Shown here: positions 1-11,800 of the stretch, piece after piece | Position numbering within the stretch: the stretch's first letter is position 1 | Layout: every line of letters begins with the position of its first letter | NCBI RefSeq assembly: GCF_001949145.1 | Contig: NW_019091370.1 | Coordinates: forward strand, 1,212,716 to 1,264,661 | DNA: 51,946 nucleotides | Origin: Acanthaster planci | Taxonomy: Eukaryota; Echinodermata; Asteroidea; Valvatida; Acanthasteridae | Reading direction: 5' to 3' | Made by a program: the position numbers and the translations under genes | Notes under the pieces: model-generated | What the model saw: the letters and a program-made list of their open reading frames with translations, nothing else | Told to the model about the DNA's origin: nothing | Database searches by the model: none

Positions 1-639
1 GGGCGATGGGCGACGGCAGATATGGAATTCCATACGCCACTGATGAGACAGCTTTGTAATATGTCTGCTAGTAAAGAACGATTCACCCAAACCAAATAGC
101 GCCCTCTTGTCCGTCACACTCTCAAAATATGCTGGAGAACGTGACTCTTGGTTCTGAGTTCATCAAGTAAATGTTTTCAACAGACGCGTTATTACTCTTT
201 ATTAGTATTGAAATCGCCCAACACTTAAACATGCGGTATCAAAACGTGGGGATGATTTCAATTGATTCATAGTTTTTATAATGAGATCCTTTATATACAT
301 TTTACAACAATACATTTTATACAATTGTATTTACCAAAACGAAATGCTAACTTGCCCCCCGTGTATGTCACTGTGCAATACAATTCATAAATTGTGTGAC
401 GTACGGGTTCATTGGAAAAACGGATGATAATAGGTCTACTGGAAAGGTCGTGTGACCCTTAAGTGTACACCTTTCGGGTAAGGACTCTGCCATAACAATT
501 AAAGCTCGATTCACTCGGACATGGCAGACTTCACCTTTGATCGGAAAGGCCCACGTAAAAGCGCTCGCTTCTTCTGGGCACTGTTATTCAACGTCGTCAC
601 ACTGATCTCAATTTTTCTGTACAGTAGCAGCGTACGGAT
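1..639. other. Spacer upstream of gene A, no gene recognised
   Basis: No P450 exon or other coding exon is supported here on either strand. The last 100 bases before the gene A start lack a TATA box of the kind seen upstream of genes B, D and E, so the core promoter of gene A is not identifiable by eye. An untranslated upstream exon cannot be excluded. Confidence 0.5.
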
Positions 640-3600
640 ATGGAGCTGTTTGGATTCGACGTGTCGGTAACTTGGGTGTTAGTTGTCGGAGTGGTGCTCA
701 TGTTGGCATGGTAAGATCTCCTGCTGGTATATTTAAAACATTTATTTCTTCATTGCATCGCGGTAACTGCTCTGTCTACCGTGACCTTGGCAAATGCGTA
801 GTCGCACATCAGACGGTATAACTTTCTGATCTAGGAAATGCAGCTTGCTTTTTTTACACAGAGTGACAATAATTTAACCACATTCTGGCTCAACACTCGC
901 TCTTTAGGGACCACTGGACATAGGGAAATTGAACTTGCCAGGTAAAGTTGACAGCCGCCACTGGAGAAATGGGTTGGAATTAGACTTAATGACAAGTCGT
1001 TAGATTGACAAGGCAACTAACGTCCCTGCGCACAGGTGGTCCGCGTAGATCGTGGCGTGCACGCGTGAAGCACAAAACCAAGTACTGACTTGATACCAAG
1101 GTTATAGGCTGGAAGCAGCGATTGGTACAGCCTTGTTAAAAGTTCACAAGAGGCCTCCTCTCACCAAAATAGTCAATTTAACTATAGTTTCTGCTGTCCA
1201 AGAATCTACTGTCCTTCAATTTCCAGGTATGATCGGTGGTGCCACCAGTACTTCCAGAGACGAGGCATCCCGGTGCCAGACTATATCCCCTTCTTTGGCA
1301 ACATCCTACAGTGGCGCCATGTAAGATTTTGATTGGAATCTGACTTCAGCATCTTTCGCTTAATCTCCGTCCCAGTCTATTCTTAGTCGTTTTTCCCCTG
1401 ACTCTACCCGTGTGGTGAGACCTGTGAATAATTAACTTTGTTAGCGGTGTTTGGTTGGTGGTACTTAGGCCTAACTTTTTGTCTGTTGCCCCAGCATTGT
1501 TTGCATTGGATCTGTATTGAGTCGCAAAGGGTTAGCAACGGTGATATACGAACAATGTGAACTGGTCAAAGCTCATATAGTTTCTATAATTTCCTTAGAT
1601 TGGTCATCATAGAGGCGTAGTTCCTCTCTTTTGTCACAGGGAGAGGTGTCATGTTTTTAAGTTTAATTAACGGCCTTATTGTGTGAAAAATTTGGTTGTT
1701 TTTCAATGTAGGGAGATAAAAAAAGTTTGCCTTTTTTTTTAAACGAAACATTTTTAGTCTTCATGGAAATAAAACTTCGGGGACAATTTCGAAAGGGCAG
1801 GGAAAATTTGTTTGGAACACTGCAGTAAAAGTCGCACAATAAACTAAGAAAAAGAAATATTGTCATGATACCATGGGATCTGTACCAGACCTGATTATGA
1901 AGATAATGACAGTGTATTATCGAGCAACGTCTACGTCAGATTTCTGCATTTGACCACGTAATCAGCCTTGAGGAGGAGCATCCCCTCATATTGAAAAGGG
2001 CCATGTTGGTCTGGAATGTACATTTTCTTGATAGCTATAAGCACGCAAAGCTTACGGCTCATAGTAGTTCGTGAACCAGCAATGCACAGTTACTACCAAA
2101 GAGGCCACCGTGACTAGGACAATTTCGGGCCCATCTTAACTCACAAGACGTAGCCCTAGAGCACTTGATATACTTTTTGAAATTCTAACCTGTTTTTTTT
2201 AACCTTACATCATTTTACCTTTTTTTTCCACAGGGATTCCAAACCGTCTTCACTGATTATGCCAAGAAGTACGGAAAAGTCGTCGGGTACGGTAAACAAA
2301 ACGTAGTTTTGCGTTTGAACTTTTTTCGTGATAAGCTGAAACCAGTGTGACTCGGAAAGGATGATTGGTTTGGTATAATAAGATATCAGATTTCCTGTAA
2401 TGTAACAATGTGATCAGCATTTGTCCTCGTTTCGTGCCTTTTATTTGAAAGACATAGGGCCTAATCAAGATTTCTACAAAGTTTGATCACAAACCATTTT
2501 ATGAGAGGGAAACGGGCGTGTTTTCCTGGAAAGTCAGTTACAAATAAGAACGAATCTGTCTTGATTCCTTCCTGAATTCTTATAGGACGTATGACTTCCG
2601 AACACCAGTCCTGATCATCACCGATCCCGATCTCCTGAAGAACATTCTTGTCAAGAACTTCTCCAGTTTTTGCAACCGCCGGGTGAGATGTTCTTTGCTC
2701 ACCATGCTCTGCCTATTGTCAGAGGTTAATTGGGGAAATTCTAAGAATCTTCAGGGCCTGGATTGTCGAGACTATTTCTTCTTTCTACTGGTTTGAGGGG
2801 AAAACATGATTATAAATGGACACTGTTGAAGAGTTTTGTTTGTTGAGCTATATACTTCCCTTACACCTGAGGAATACGTTGCTTATATGCGACCGATACA
2901 TCTCTTGCCTCCTGCAGAAAATTCCACTATCCCAGCGGCCACTTAATCGGGGCTTGACTCGGCTAGATGACGAGGAGTGGAAGGAGATTCGTAATGTGAT
3001 CACTCCGTCGTTCAGTGCCTCCAAGATGAAAAGGGTACCCTTGCCTTGCCTTTTTTCAGTCGCCATTTCTTGGCTTTTGCTTTGTTTTTCTGTTTTATTT
3101 AGCACTGAAATGTCAAGGGCAAGACGATTCAAGATTCACCGTGCTCTTGTCCAAACTGGCGACATTAGCCAAATTTTGTCAAGTGTTGTAGATTTAATAT
3201 CTGTTGACACTCAAGTGGGCTAACTTCACAGAGCTGCTTATTAAGCACATAATTTGCTTAAGCGTGAAAAACTTGCTTAAAAAAACGAAGGCTACCAGCT
3301 CAAAATCTACGTGATTGTCATGCTAACCAAAAGACAGATGAATACCATTCCAAAACAATATACATCACACTGGAGTTTTGGGCTGGTAACCTGATTCGAG
3401 CACTTTTTTTACGCCTAAACAAATTTTGTACTTAAGCAGCTAGCTCTATGAAATTGGCCTCATTGGGGCCAATTTTGTCCTCTCAGAAAGCTGTTTATTT
3501 GCTCTACATTGTATTTCGTACTGAGATTGTTTTTCTACGCAACTTTGCTCAGGTTTTTTAGTAGGTCACGTGAGTTCGTGGAATGACATTTACATGCTAC

Positions 3601-6600
3601 TTTCAACTTTGAGATTTATGTTTTCTGTGTTATCTTGCAATCATCCCAGATGTCTGCGATGATCAATGAATGTTGCGATACTATGGTGACAAATTTCAGC
3701 AGATCGCGGGCTGGAGGAAAGGCAGTGGATTGCAGAGAGTAAGTTATCGCTCCTGCAGGTTGGAAAATGTTGTAGTGCATCTAAATGAAGGCCAGAGTTC
3801 ATTTAACTTTGTCTTCTTTTCAGGGTGTTTGGGGCTTTTACAATGGACGTGGTCGCCAGTTGCGGTTTTGGGGTCAAGGTTGACTCCCAACAGAACAAGG
3901 ACGACCCTTTTGTCAAGTATGCGAAGAAAGCGTTTGCATTTACGAGGATGAATCCGTTTGTTTTGTTACTCTGTGAGTTTATCCTAAAAAAGGATGCATT
4001 AATGTTTTCATAAGTATGCAACTAACTAACAGAACATTTCAACCGAACAGTTCATGAGACCTAGCTCCAGGAAAATTGAGGTTCTTTATCTCTCACTCAG
4101 CAGTCCTTGACTGATCACGTAACGCTAAAAAAAGTCGGCCTTGCACATTTTGATTCCAAGATGCTCTCGTTTGAAAGTAAAAAGTGTCATCGTATCTCTA
4201 TCAATCATTTATTTGTTGTTAGTTTCTCAAAGTAATTTACCCTAAATGGGCCAGGTTATTTTGGACTATCTCAGAGCCGGGGGCCGGATTCCACCCCTAA
4301 GAATTCGGCTGTACAATATGTCCGATTTTCCATAAACTGGGCATGCATGTTACGACAGGCCTGGAGTTTCAACTCAGTCTTTCGTGTGGGTTCGTTGTTT
4401 CGGTCAAAAGTTGCATTGAGCACGTACTCTAAAACTCCTGAAGGATCGGGTCTTTAATTAATGCACTGTTGCGATATCAAGGAAAATTCTCAATGGAATA
4501 GGCTTATTCCATCGCCATCAACGGCTCCTTCGGAAATGGCATGTCATACTTAATCGATTCCAACAATCAATTTTTATGACTGATTATCGTTCATTATAGC
4601 CGATATGTAACAGAAGGTCACGGAACAAAACATTTTGCAGTTTGAAGAAAGTGAAATAGTTGCTTCTAATTTCAGTAAATAAGGCCTTTCCTGAATGTGT
4701 GTAGTCAAAGATTCCTAAGGGAGTCTTCAAAGCGATCATCCGGAAAGAACAGGCTACTTTAACAACTTTTTGCTAAACAACATTTCGGCAGGTGCTTTCC
4801 CGTTCCTCAAGCATGTCTTTGCCTTCTTGAAAATTAACCCGGTTCCGCCCGACGCCATCAAGTTTTTCATGGACGTTACGGAGACTGCGTGCAAAATGCG
4901 ATCGGCTGAGGGGTCTCAAGCATCAAAGGTAGATGGTGTTGACGTAGCTGGGATCCAGAGTTTAGTCTTCGTCAAAAAGCAATTGAGGGAAAAAGATCAA
5001 TTCGGTTGTAGAATTCCAAAAAAAAGGATGGACTTACCAATACATACCTGAATAGAAATTTCCGTTCTTGCAAAGTGTGTTAGATTATTATGATCGTTGC
5101 TCTTTACGCCATTTTGACAGCGTGTCGATCTTCTGCAACTCATGCTGAACGCCCACAACGACGACGAGTTCGAACAGAATGGCACTTCTCTCCCAGAGGA
5201 CAACCTGAACAGGAGCGTGGCCCCTCGAAAACCCCTCTCAACCGAAGATGTCATGGCTCAGGTGATTTTTACTTTTAGACAGAATGATGCAACTTAAGAT
5301 ACTTTGTCTTCTAATGTCACTTTAATAGTATTTATTTCTCATTTTCATCATTCATCGTATCTCAGAATGCCGACGTCTGGCCTCTTAAATCATGGTATCT
5401 TTTAGGTAATATTGTAGCAGGATCTTAAGAAACCAACGTAATAAACCTCATTCGAAACTATTATTTTTTGCCTCCTTTTGCTCGTATCTCTCGAAATGTT
5501 GCAGTCGCTCATCTTCTTTCTGGCTGGGTACGAGACAACCAACACGCTGCTTAGCTTCACTGCTTACCTGCTGGCTACCAACCAAGAAGCACAGGAGAAG
5601 CTACACGCTGAGATTGACAACCTCGCACCCACAAGAGACAACCTTGGCTATGACGTCATCGCCAAGATGGAGTATTTGGACATGGTCATCAACGAGTCAT
5701 TGCGCATGTACCCTCCAGCCGTAGTGTAAGAATACTCTGTCTGTCACAATGTATATTAATACATCGTTATGAGTGCCAACCGGTTGGGGTTTGGGCGTAG
5801 ATGGCTTTTTACGATTAACCAGTTACCTCTTCCAGTCTCAAAAATTCCCATATCAGCAAACTTGTACCGATGTCGTTAAACTTTCAGCTGGATTTGACAT
5901 GGTGTCAGACTTGTGAAGTATTTGAGGGCACGTAGCGCGCGTTGATACCTTGGTTCTTTACTCGAGAAGTTTTGAAATATTTCCCTTTTTTCTAATGTGC
6001 CACATGTTCGTTCTCACAGTGCTTTTGTAAACATGCCAATTTTTTTTCAAACTAAGTTCCTAAAACGGGGTTTGGTTTTACAAACAATCACTCGGCTGTC
6101 CATCCAGTAAACTTGCTTTATTTGATGCGCTCCGTAGGTTTGATCGTGTGTGCAACGACACCGTGACTGTCGATGGCCTAACCATTGAAAAGGGCGTGCA
6201 CTTGATTGTAAGCACCTGGACGCTTCACTATGATGAACAATACTGGGAAAATCCCTCCAACTTCGACCCCGAAAGGTAAACAGACGTACTTTAACACGAT
6301 TTTGTCATAACTCGTTACAACCTGTTGCAATCTCTTGCGACCAATGTCAATGCCACGATATATATATGACTCCTTGTATCTGCGTACCCATTCACCCCGA
6401 ACGTGCGCATCAAGAAACAGACGACAGTGAAAGGTACTTATATCCGTATTTATAGCTTAGTATTTACTGGAATTGGGAAAATTTTTGGTTCCAGGTTCAG
6501 CCCTGAGAACAAGGCTACCATCAAGCCATGTACCTTTCTGCCGTTTGGCTTTGGTCCCCGTAACTGCATAGGCATGCGCTTTGCCTTGATGGAAGCCAAG

Positions 6601-6914
6601 ATGGCGCTGGTCCGTGTGATGCAACAGTATCGCTTCGATGTCAGCTCGGAGACCGAGGTAAACTAGACCATAGCATTGAAAGTGAAAGATACTTCAGCCA
6701 ATATTCCTGTGAAATCTGAAAAGCCAGATGCTTTTTAGCTGAGGGATACATCTTTGGAGCGACAAATCCTGAGCAGAGCTTGTATTGGCTGTAAAAAGTT
6801 CCTTTAATAGCAGCATAGTGTTTGTTTTCCTTTATTCAGATTCCTCCGACCCTTGGAAAAGCCGGACTTCTATCACCCAAGAGTATCAAGTTGAAGGTTA
6901 TACCGAGGAACTAG
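640..6914 (+). CDS. Gene A: CYP3-like cytochrome P450, 13 exons, 514 aa
   Basis: Microsomal heme-thiolate monooxygenase of the CYP3 type. Exons: 640-710, 1227-1320, 2234-2286, 2586-2682, 2918-3034, 3650-3738, 3824-3972, 4792-4928, 5121-5261, 5505-5725, 6138-6275, 6495-6657, 6840-6914. They sum to 1545 nt with every junction in frame. The start begins MELFGFDVSVTW, a hydrophobic N-terminal anchor (about residues 9-24), followed by the hinge [13 protein letters not shown]. Signature residues: W126/R130 (C-helix WKEIR), AGYETT from A323 (I-helix), E380/R383 (ESLR, K-helix), PERF across the exon 11/12 junction, and heme ligand C460 in [10 protein letters not shown]. The final exon ends VIPRN-stop. 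Several exon lengths (71, 94, 53, 89, 149, 163) match what I recall for vertebrate CYP3A genes. Same subfamily as gene E by exon lengths 117/149/137/141. The CYP3 family call is confident; the exact subfamily and substrate are unknown. Confidence 0.95.
3217..3461. mobile_element. Foldback (MITE-like) element in gene A intron 5
   Basis: The ends form an imperfect terminal inverted repeat of about 30 bp: CAGAGCTGCTTA near 3229 on the left against TAAGCAGCTAGCTCT near 3433 on the right. A second symmetric pair lies inside (CTACCAGCTCAAAA near 3290; TTTTGGGCTGGTAA near 3376). There is no coding capacity, and no clear target-site duplication was found. It looks like a non-autonomous foldback element. 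I recall similar GAGCTGCTTAAGCA-ended repeats from echinoderm-like genomes, but this is unchecked. Confidence 0.65.
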
Positions 6915-7066
6915 ATTATCCAGCCTGTGTTCCTTACATCCCAACTAGTGTCCATTCAGCAACCCTACAAGATCTTATTGAAAGAATTGCTCTGAAATAT
7001 CATTGAACACTATTCTTTCAACAAGAAATTCGGCAACAAGAAGTATATCGACCCCTTCATTGTACA

Positions 7067-7072
7067 AATAAA
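7067..7072 (+). terminator. Polyadenylation signal of gene A (AATAAA)
   Basis: Canonical AATAAA 153 bases downstream of the gene A stop codon, in the correct strand and spacing for a short 3' UTR. Confidence 0.6.
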
Positions 7073-8810
7073 TAGTCTGAAACGTTTCTGTTTCAACTAA
7101 ATCCTTCTTTCCAGGTAAGAAAATCGACTTTAGAGTAATGAGGGGTCAAACTCACTGCTTCAAGTGATTTTTATAGTAATCACCTTTTTATTTTTATTTT
7201 TCAGTAGTCTTGATTATACTGAGCGCACTGTTAAAGTAATGATAAAATATAATTACCATAAACACGATGTGGCTTTACAGTTTTTATCTTAATGGACTTT
7301 TTTGATTAGAATTGACTTTTTGTAGATAAATTTGAAATTGATTTATGTTTCGATCTTGCTTGGAGTGAACTTTACATGTGTACCTTTAATGTCAACAAGC
7401 CGCATTTGAACTGCAAGTTTAAAGCAGATTACATATCTGGCAACATTAGGCCTATAAACGATTTTTCTCTGCATCATCAGCAGAAAGCAGAATGGTTATG
7501 TTGCAGAAAGGGAATTTAATGGTTTCAATTTTGCATTTGTACATTGATCTATTTTTTTTGAATGGCGGGGCTTTGTAAATTACCTCCTGTACGGGTGGCT
7601 GTAGAAGCTTTGCTGACCTAGCTGTATGATATATAAAGTCATCAAGGGTTGGATCATGTTTAAAATAGTTTGCTTTATCGTTTGGCTTTGCGTCTAATGC
7701 ATATACGTCAGATTTTCATATATCATAATGTCAGATTTGGAAATTTTTCTGGTTTAGTGTAAAAAGAAATGTTTTATTGTACTGAAAAATTATCGTGATT
7801 CAAAAACACAACAAATAACTGCGTCACTTTGAAGACAATTTCTCGCCCTTGAAAACCTTGGGGATTACATGAGCGACGAAGAAACTGCAGAATGCATTTG
7901 CCTCTAAACCCTCTGCCTAAGCGGTCAAAGGTGGTTCAGCAAAGCTTTTTTTGGGGGGAGGGTGCGTTTGCTTAATATTTGACCCTTTTTTCTGCCTATA
8001 AGCCCAGCTCAATAAATATGACATCACGACATTGCAAACCAGTCTCAATCGCATAGTACCTTACAAACTGTGTTTTCAGAATTGCGTGAAGATATGTCGA
8101 ATATATTATCTCAAGGCAAGTTAATGAATTGAAGGCTGCTGACCATTAAGACTTAATAAGAAACTTATTCAGAGGGAAAAAGAAAGCGCCATACCGATAT
8201 CAAATTTAATGGTAAATACCATTATGGTAAGCCTATCCAGTAAACTCTTCGGTTAAATTTAGAGACTGGCCTGCAGCATATGAAAAGGACATTATTTGGA
8301 GGGCATATATGAGACTTGATCAGGGCAAAAACAGCGCAGTTTATCAAGTTCAAGGTAAGCGATATTTAGGTCGTGATTATACAGTGCACGGTCATTATGT
8401 CATCTGTGTGGTATGTCCCCTCTCTATGTGTGAACTTATTAACTGTGTAAAAAACTAAACAGATTCTGAAGAAATTGTTGGAAGTCTTCGTAACGGCTAA
8501 TACAGTCACTCAAAAAGGGGAAAAGAAAAGAAAAGCTATAAATATGCCTGCCTGATGTAGGCTTCTGCACCAATGCCCCTGTAATATTATAGTGTAGCGT
8601 GAACGAACAGTGTTCTTGGCCTCCACGTTTGGCAAACAAAAGGAAGCGGATATGCATATACGATACACAGAACAGAACACCGCTGCACCCCTATGCCTTC
8701 AGTTGATTCATTCAACAGGCGTAATGAATAAAAATTCAATGCTTTGTTCAATGACCTTCGGTCGACAAAACCAAACATGATTCATTGCCGTTATTAATCA
8801 TCATCGCGAC

Positions 8811-8817
8811 TATAAAG
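8811..8817 (+). promoter_or_regulatory. TATA box of gene B (TATAAAG)
   Basis: TATAAAG lies 40 bases upstream of the ATG, implying a very short 5' UTR. The surrounding block (CATTGCCGTTATTAATCAT just upstream) is recognisably conserved upstream of gene C, where the TATA itself has decayed to TACAAAG. Confidence 0.55.
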
Positions 8818-8850
8818 CGGGACTACGTTCAGCACTGAGAGCGGTGAAAC

Positions 8851-11800
8851 ATGGAGGTGTTCGGGTTTGGAGTGTCGATGACATTGGTTCTGGTTGTCGG
8901 TACGGTGCTCATATTTGCCTGGTAGGTATTGTTGGCCAATCCAGGTAAAGTAGGGCCTACCTCACTGCCGAGTATTAAGAAAAGGCCGAAACAGCGGTCT
9001 CAGTTTCCGGAGTTCAGAAGCTATTTTTAGTCCCTTTACATGAGTTTCAATTCATGTGTACTGCCGGTGCTGTCCATAGTTTTCATTGTCAAGATGCATA
9101 TTGTCAATTTCCAGGTATGACTGGTGGTGTCATCACTATTTCCAGAGACGAGGCATCCCCGTGGCCGACTACGTCCCCGTCTATGGTAGTAGTTATTATT
9201 TGCGTGACGTAAGATGATGTTTTGTTTCAAATAATATTTAAATTGTGATCGGATCAGCAAAATTATACACCGATCCCATTGTGACTGTTGGTCGTCGGTG
9301 AAGCCCGGAGTGCGCATGACTGTCGATGGGGGGGGTGCTGAAGAAAACAAAGGGGATGTAGAACAAACTGGATAAAGATGAAAGCCAAGAGCCGATAACT
9401 CTCTGAAAATTTGATGTGAGTTTCTTTTCAGTAGAGAAGTTTCGGATTGGGAAGGACAAAATTATGTGATCATTATTCGAGTAAACATTATAAGCCTCAT
9501 CAATCGCGTATTACAACCAATGCATAAATTCCCTTCTGTGTCACCAGAGAGCAGAATAGGGAACGTGTGTGTTTATCGAGAGTTTCGTTCTTTGTGCTTA
9601 CCTGAATTGGCTCACCCCCTGCCGTCAATTTGCCATATCTTTAAGCCTGGACTTGAATGACCTCCTGAACTTTAACCCCCAGGGTTCCTCCAAGTACCGT
9701 CCATTATTTATTCTTCGTTTTTTCTTTGTCTATAAACACAGGGAGTATGGAAGGCTTTTGATGAATACAGAAAGAAGCATGGAAAAGTGGTTGGGTAAAT
9801 TTCTGAATGAATTATTCTGTATCGTTACGAGAAGTTTATACAAGTTGAATTTTGACAGGAAAATTGTACAATATTAGATTACATGTCATCCCATTCTCTC
9901 ATCATGTTGAATGAAGCAGATTAATAATTCCCTGGAACTTTTCTTTTCCTTTTGTGATTCATTCTTGGCTAGGATGTACGGATTTAGACAACCGGTTCTG
10001 GTCGTCAGTGACCCTGAAATACTGAAGCATATCCTGGTCAAGAGTTTCTCCAATTTTTACAACCGTTGGGTAAACTTTAATGTTTCTTTCAAGTTCTTCC
10101 GCTTGTGCTAAATTTTTGCTCAGGCTGATGCTGCTTGTTGCTGTTGTTGTTGGTGTTGCTGCTATTGTTGCTTTTGTTGCTGCTGTTGTTGCTACTGTTG
10201 TTGGTGTCTGTTGCTATTACTACTGTTGTTGCTGTTGTTGGTGTTGTTGCTGCTGTTGTTGGTGTCTGTTGCTATTACTACTGTTGTTGCTGTTGTTGGT
10301 GTTGTTGCTGCTGTTGTTGGTGTCTGTTGCTATTACTACTGTTGTTGCTGTTGTTGTTGATGTTGTTGCTGCTGTTGTTAGTGTCTGTTGCTATTACTAC
10401 TGTTGTTGCTGTTGTTGGTGTTGTTGCTGCTGTTGCTATTGTTGCTGCTGCTGTTGTTGCTGTTGCTACTGTTGTTAGTGTCTGTTGCTATTACTACTGT
10501 TGTTGGTGTTGTTGCTGCTGTTGTTGCTGTTGCTGCTGTTGCTGCTGCTATTAATGCTGCTGTTGTTGCTGCTGTTGTTGGTTTCTGTTGCTGCTACTAC
10601 TGTTCTTGTTGTTGCTGCTGATGTTGTTGGTGTTGTTGCTGCTAATGTTGCTGCTGCTGTCGTTGCTGTTGTTATTGCTGTTGTTGCTGTAGCCACTGCT
10701 GCTGCTATTGTTGCTGCTGCTGTTTTTGTTGTTGATGCTGCTGCTGTAACCACTGTTGCTGCTGTTGTTGCTGCTGTCTTTGTTGTTGTTGCTGTTGTTA
10801 CTGCTGCTGTTGTTGCTGTTGCTGTAACCAATGCTGCTGCTGTTGTTGCTGCTGTTGCTGTTACTACTGTTGTTGCTGCTAATGTTGTTGCTGCTATTGT
10901 TGTTGCTGCTGTTACTGCCGTTATTGCTGCTGTTGCTGTTACTATTGTTGCTGCTACTGTTGTTGCTTTTGCTGCTGCTGTAACCAATGCTGCTGCTGTA
11001 ACCAATGCTGCTGCTGTTGTTGCTGCTGTTGCTGTTACTACTGTTGTTGCTGCTACTGTTGTTGCTGTTACTGTTGTCTGTTGCTGTTACTGCTGTTGAT
11101 GTTATTGTTATTTCAGTTGTCCCTACGACTGGAGTTGTTGACGCTCCTGCTGCTGTGTTCTTGCAGCTGTTCTTACCACTGCTTCTGCTACATTGAATAC
11201 GGTGGAGTTTTGAAGTAATAACACCGTTTTATCCTCTTTTTTAAGCCCTTGAGAAATATTTCAGTGTGCAGGAGTCGACTTTGGTGCAGTGCAATAAGTT
11301 ACTGCCCATCCTCATTGTAAGGGAAACTTTAAGGAACTCGTAAAGTAGGCTTTCTTAATCGTGACTAGATTGCGTCTGTCCTCTTATTCTATGCAGAAAA
11401 GGCCAATGGTCCGTTATGACCGTTCACCTGTCGGTAGAGGTATGTTTTTCTTGGAAGATGGAGATTGGAAGAACATTCGGAACACACTGACGCCGTCGTT
11501 GACTGGGGCTAAGATGAAACAAGTAAAGTATATCATCGCTTTACTCGTCATTGGAAGAAGTATTCTAGGAGTGGTTCTGCGCCGTTCTGATTTCAAGCTA
11601 ATGCAGATTCTCCTGGTTGACAAGGGCAGATTAGCAATAAAACACTGCTTTGGTATCGGAAATGGATGTGCCTATGTGGAATTTTGCCTCAGTCAGTTCT
11701 CTGTTGCTAGTACATTTTTTTTTAATTTCACTACATGATAGCAAATAGGGAAACTCCTCGCCCACAGTTTCCAGTGGGTTACATTTTGAGTTCATAATTT

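Larger units (their letters stand above)
6915..8850. other. Spacer between genes A and B
   Basis: Contains the 3' end of gene A with its polyadenylation signal, AT-rich DNA, and the promoter-proximal region of gene B. Its last 70 bases resemble those upstream of gene C. No coding exon is supported; the short reading frames here have no recognisable motifs. Confidence 0.5.

Noticed and set aside
10080-11196. Long open frames rich in Leu, Val, Ala and Cys on the plus strand, and Thr/Ala on the minus strand
   Set aside because: They are translations of the intron 4 triplet array of gene B. All frames are open because of the repeat, and clean splice sites remove the whole block.
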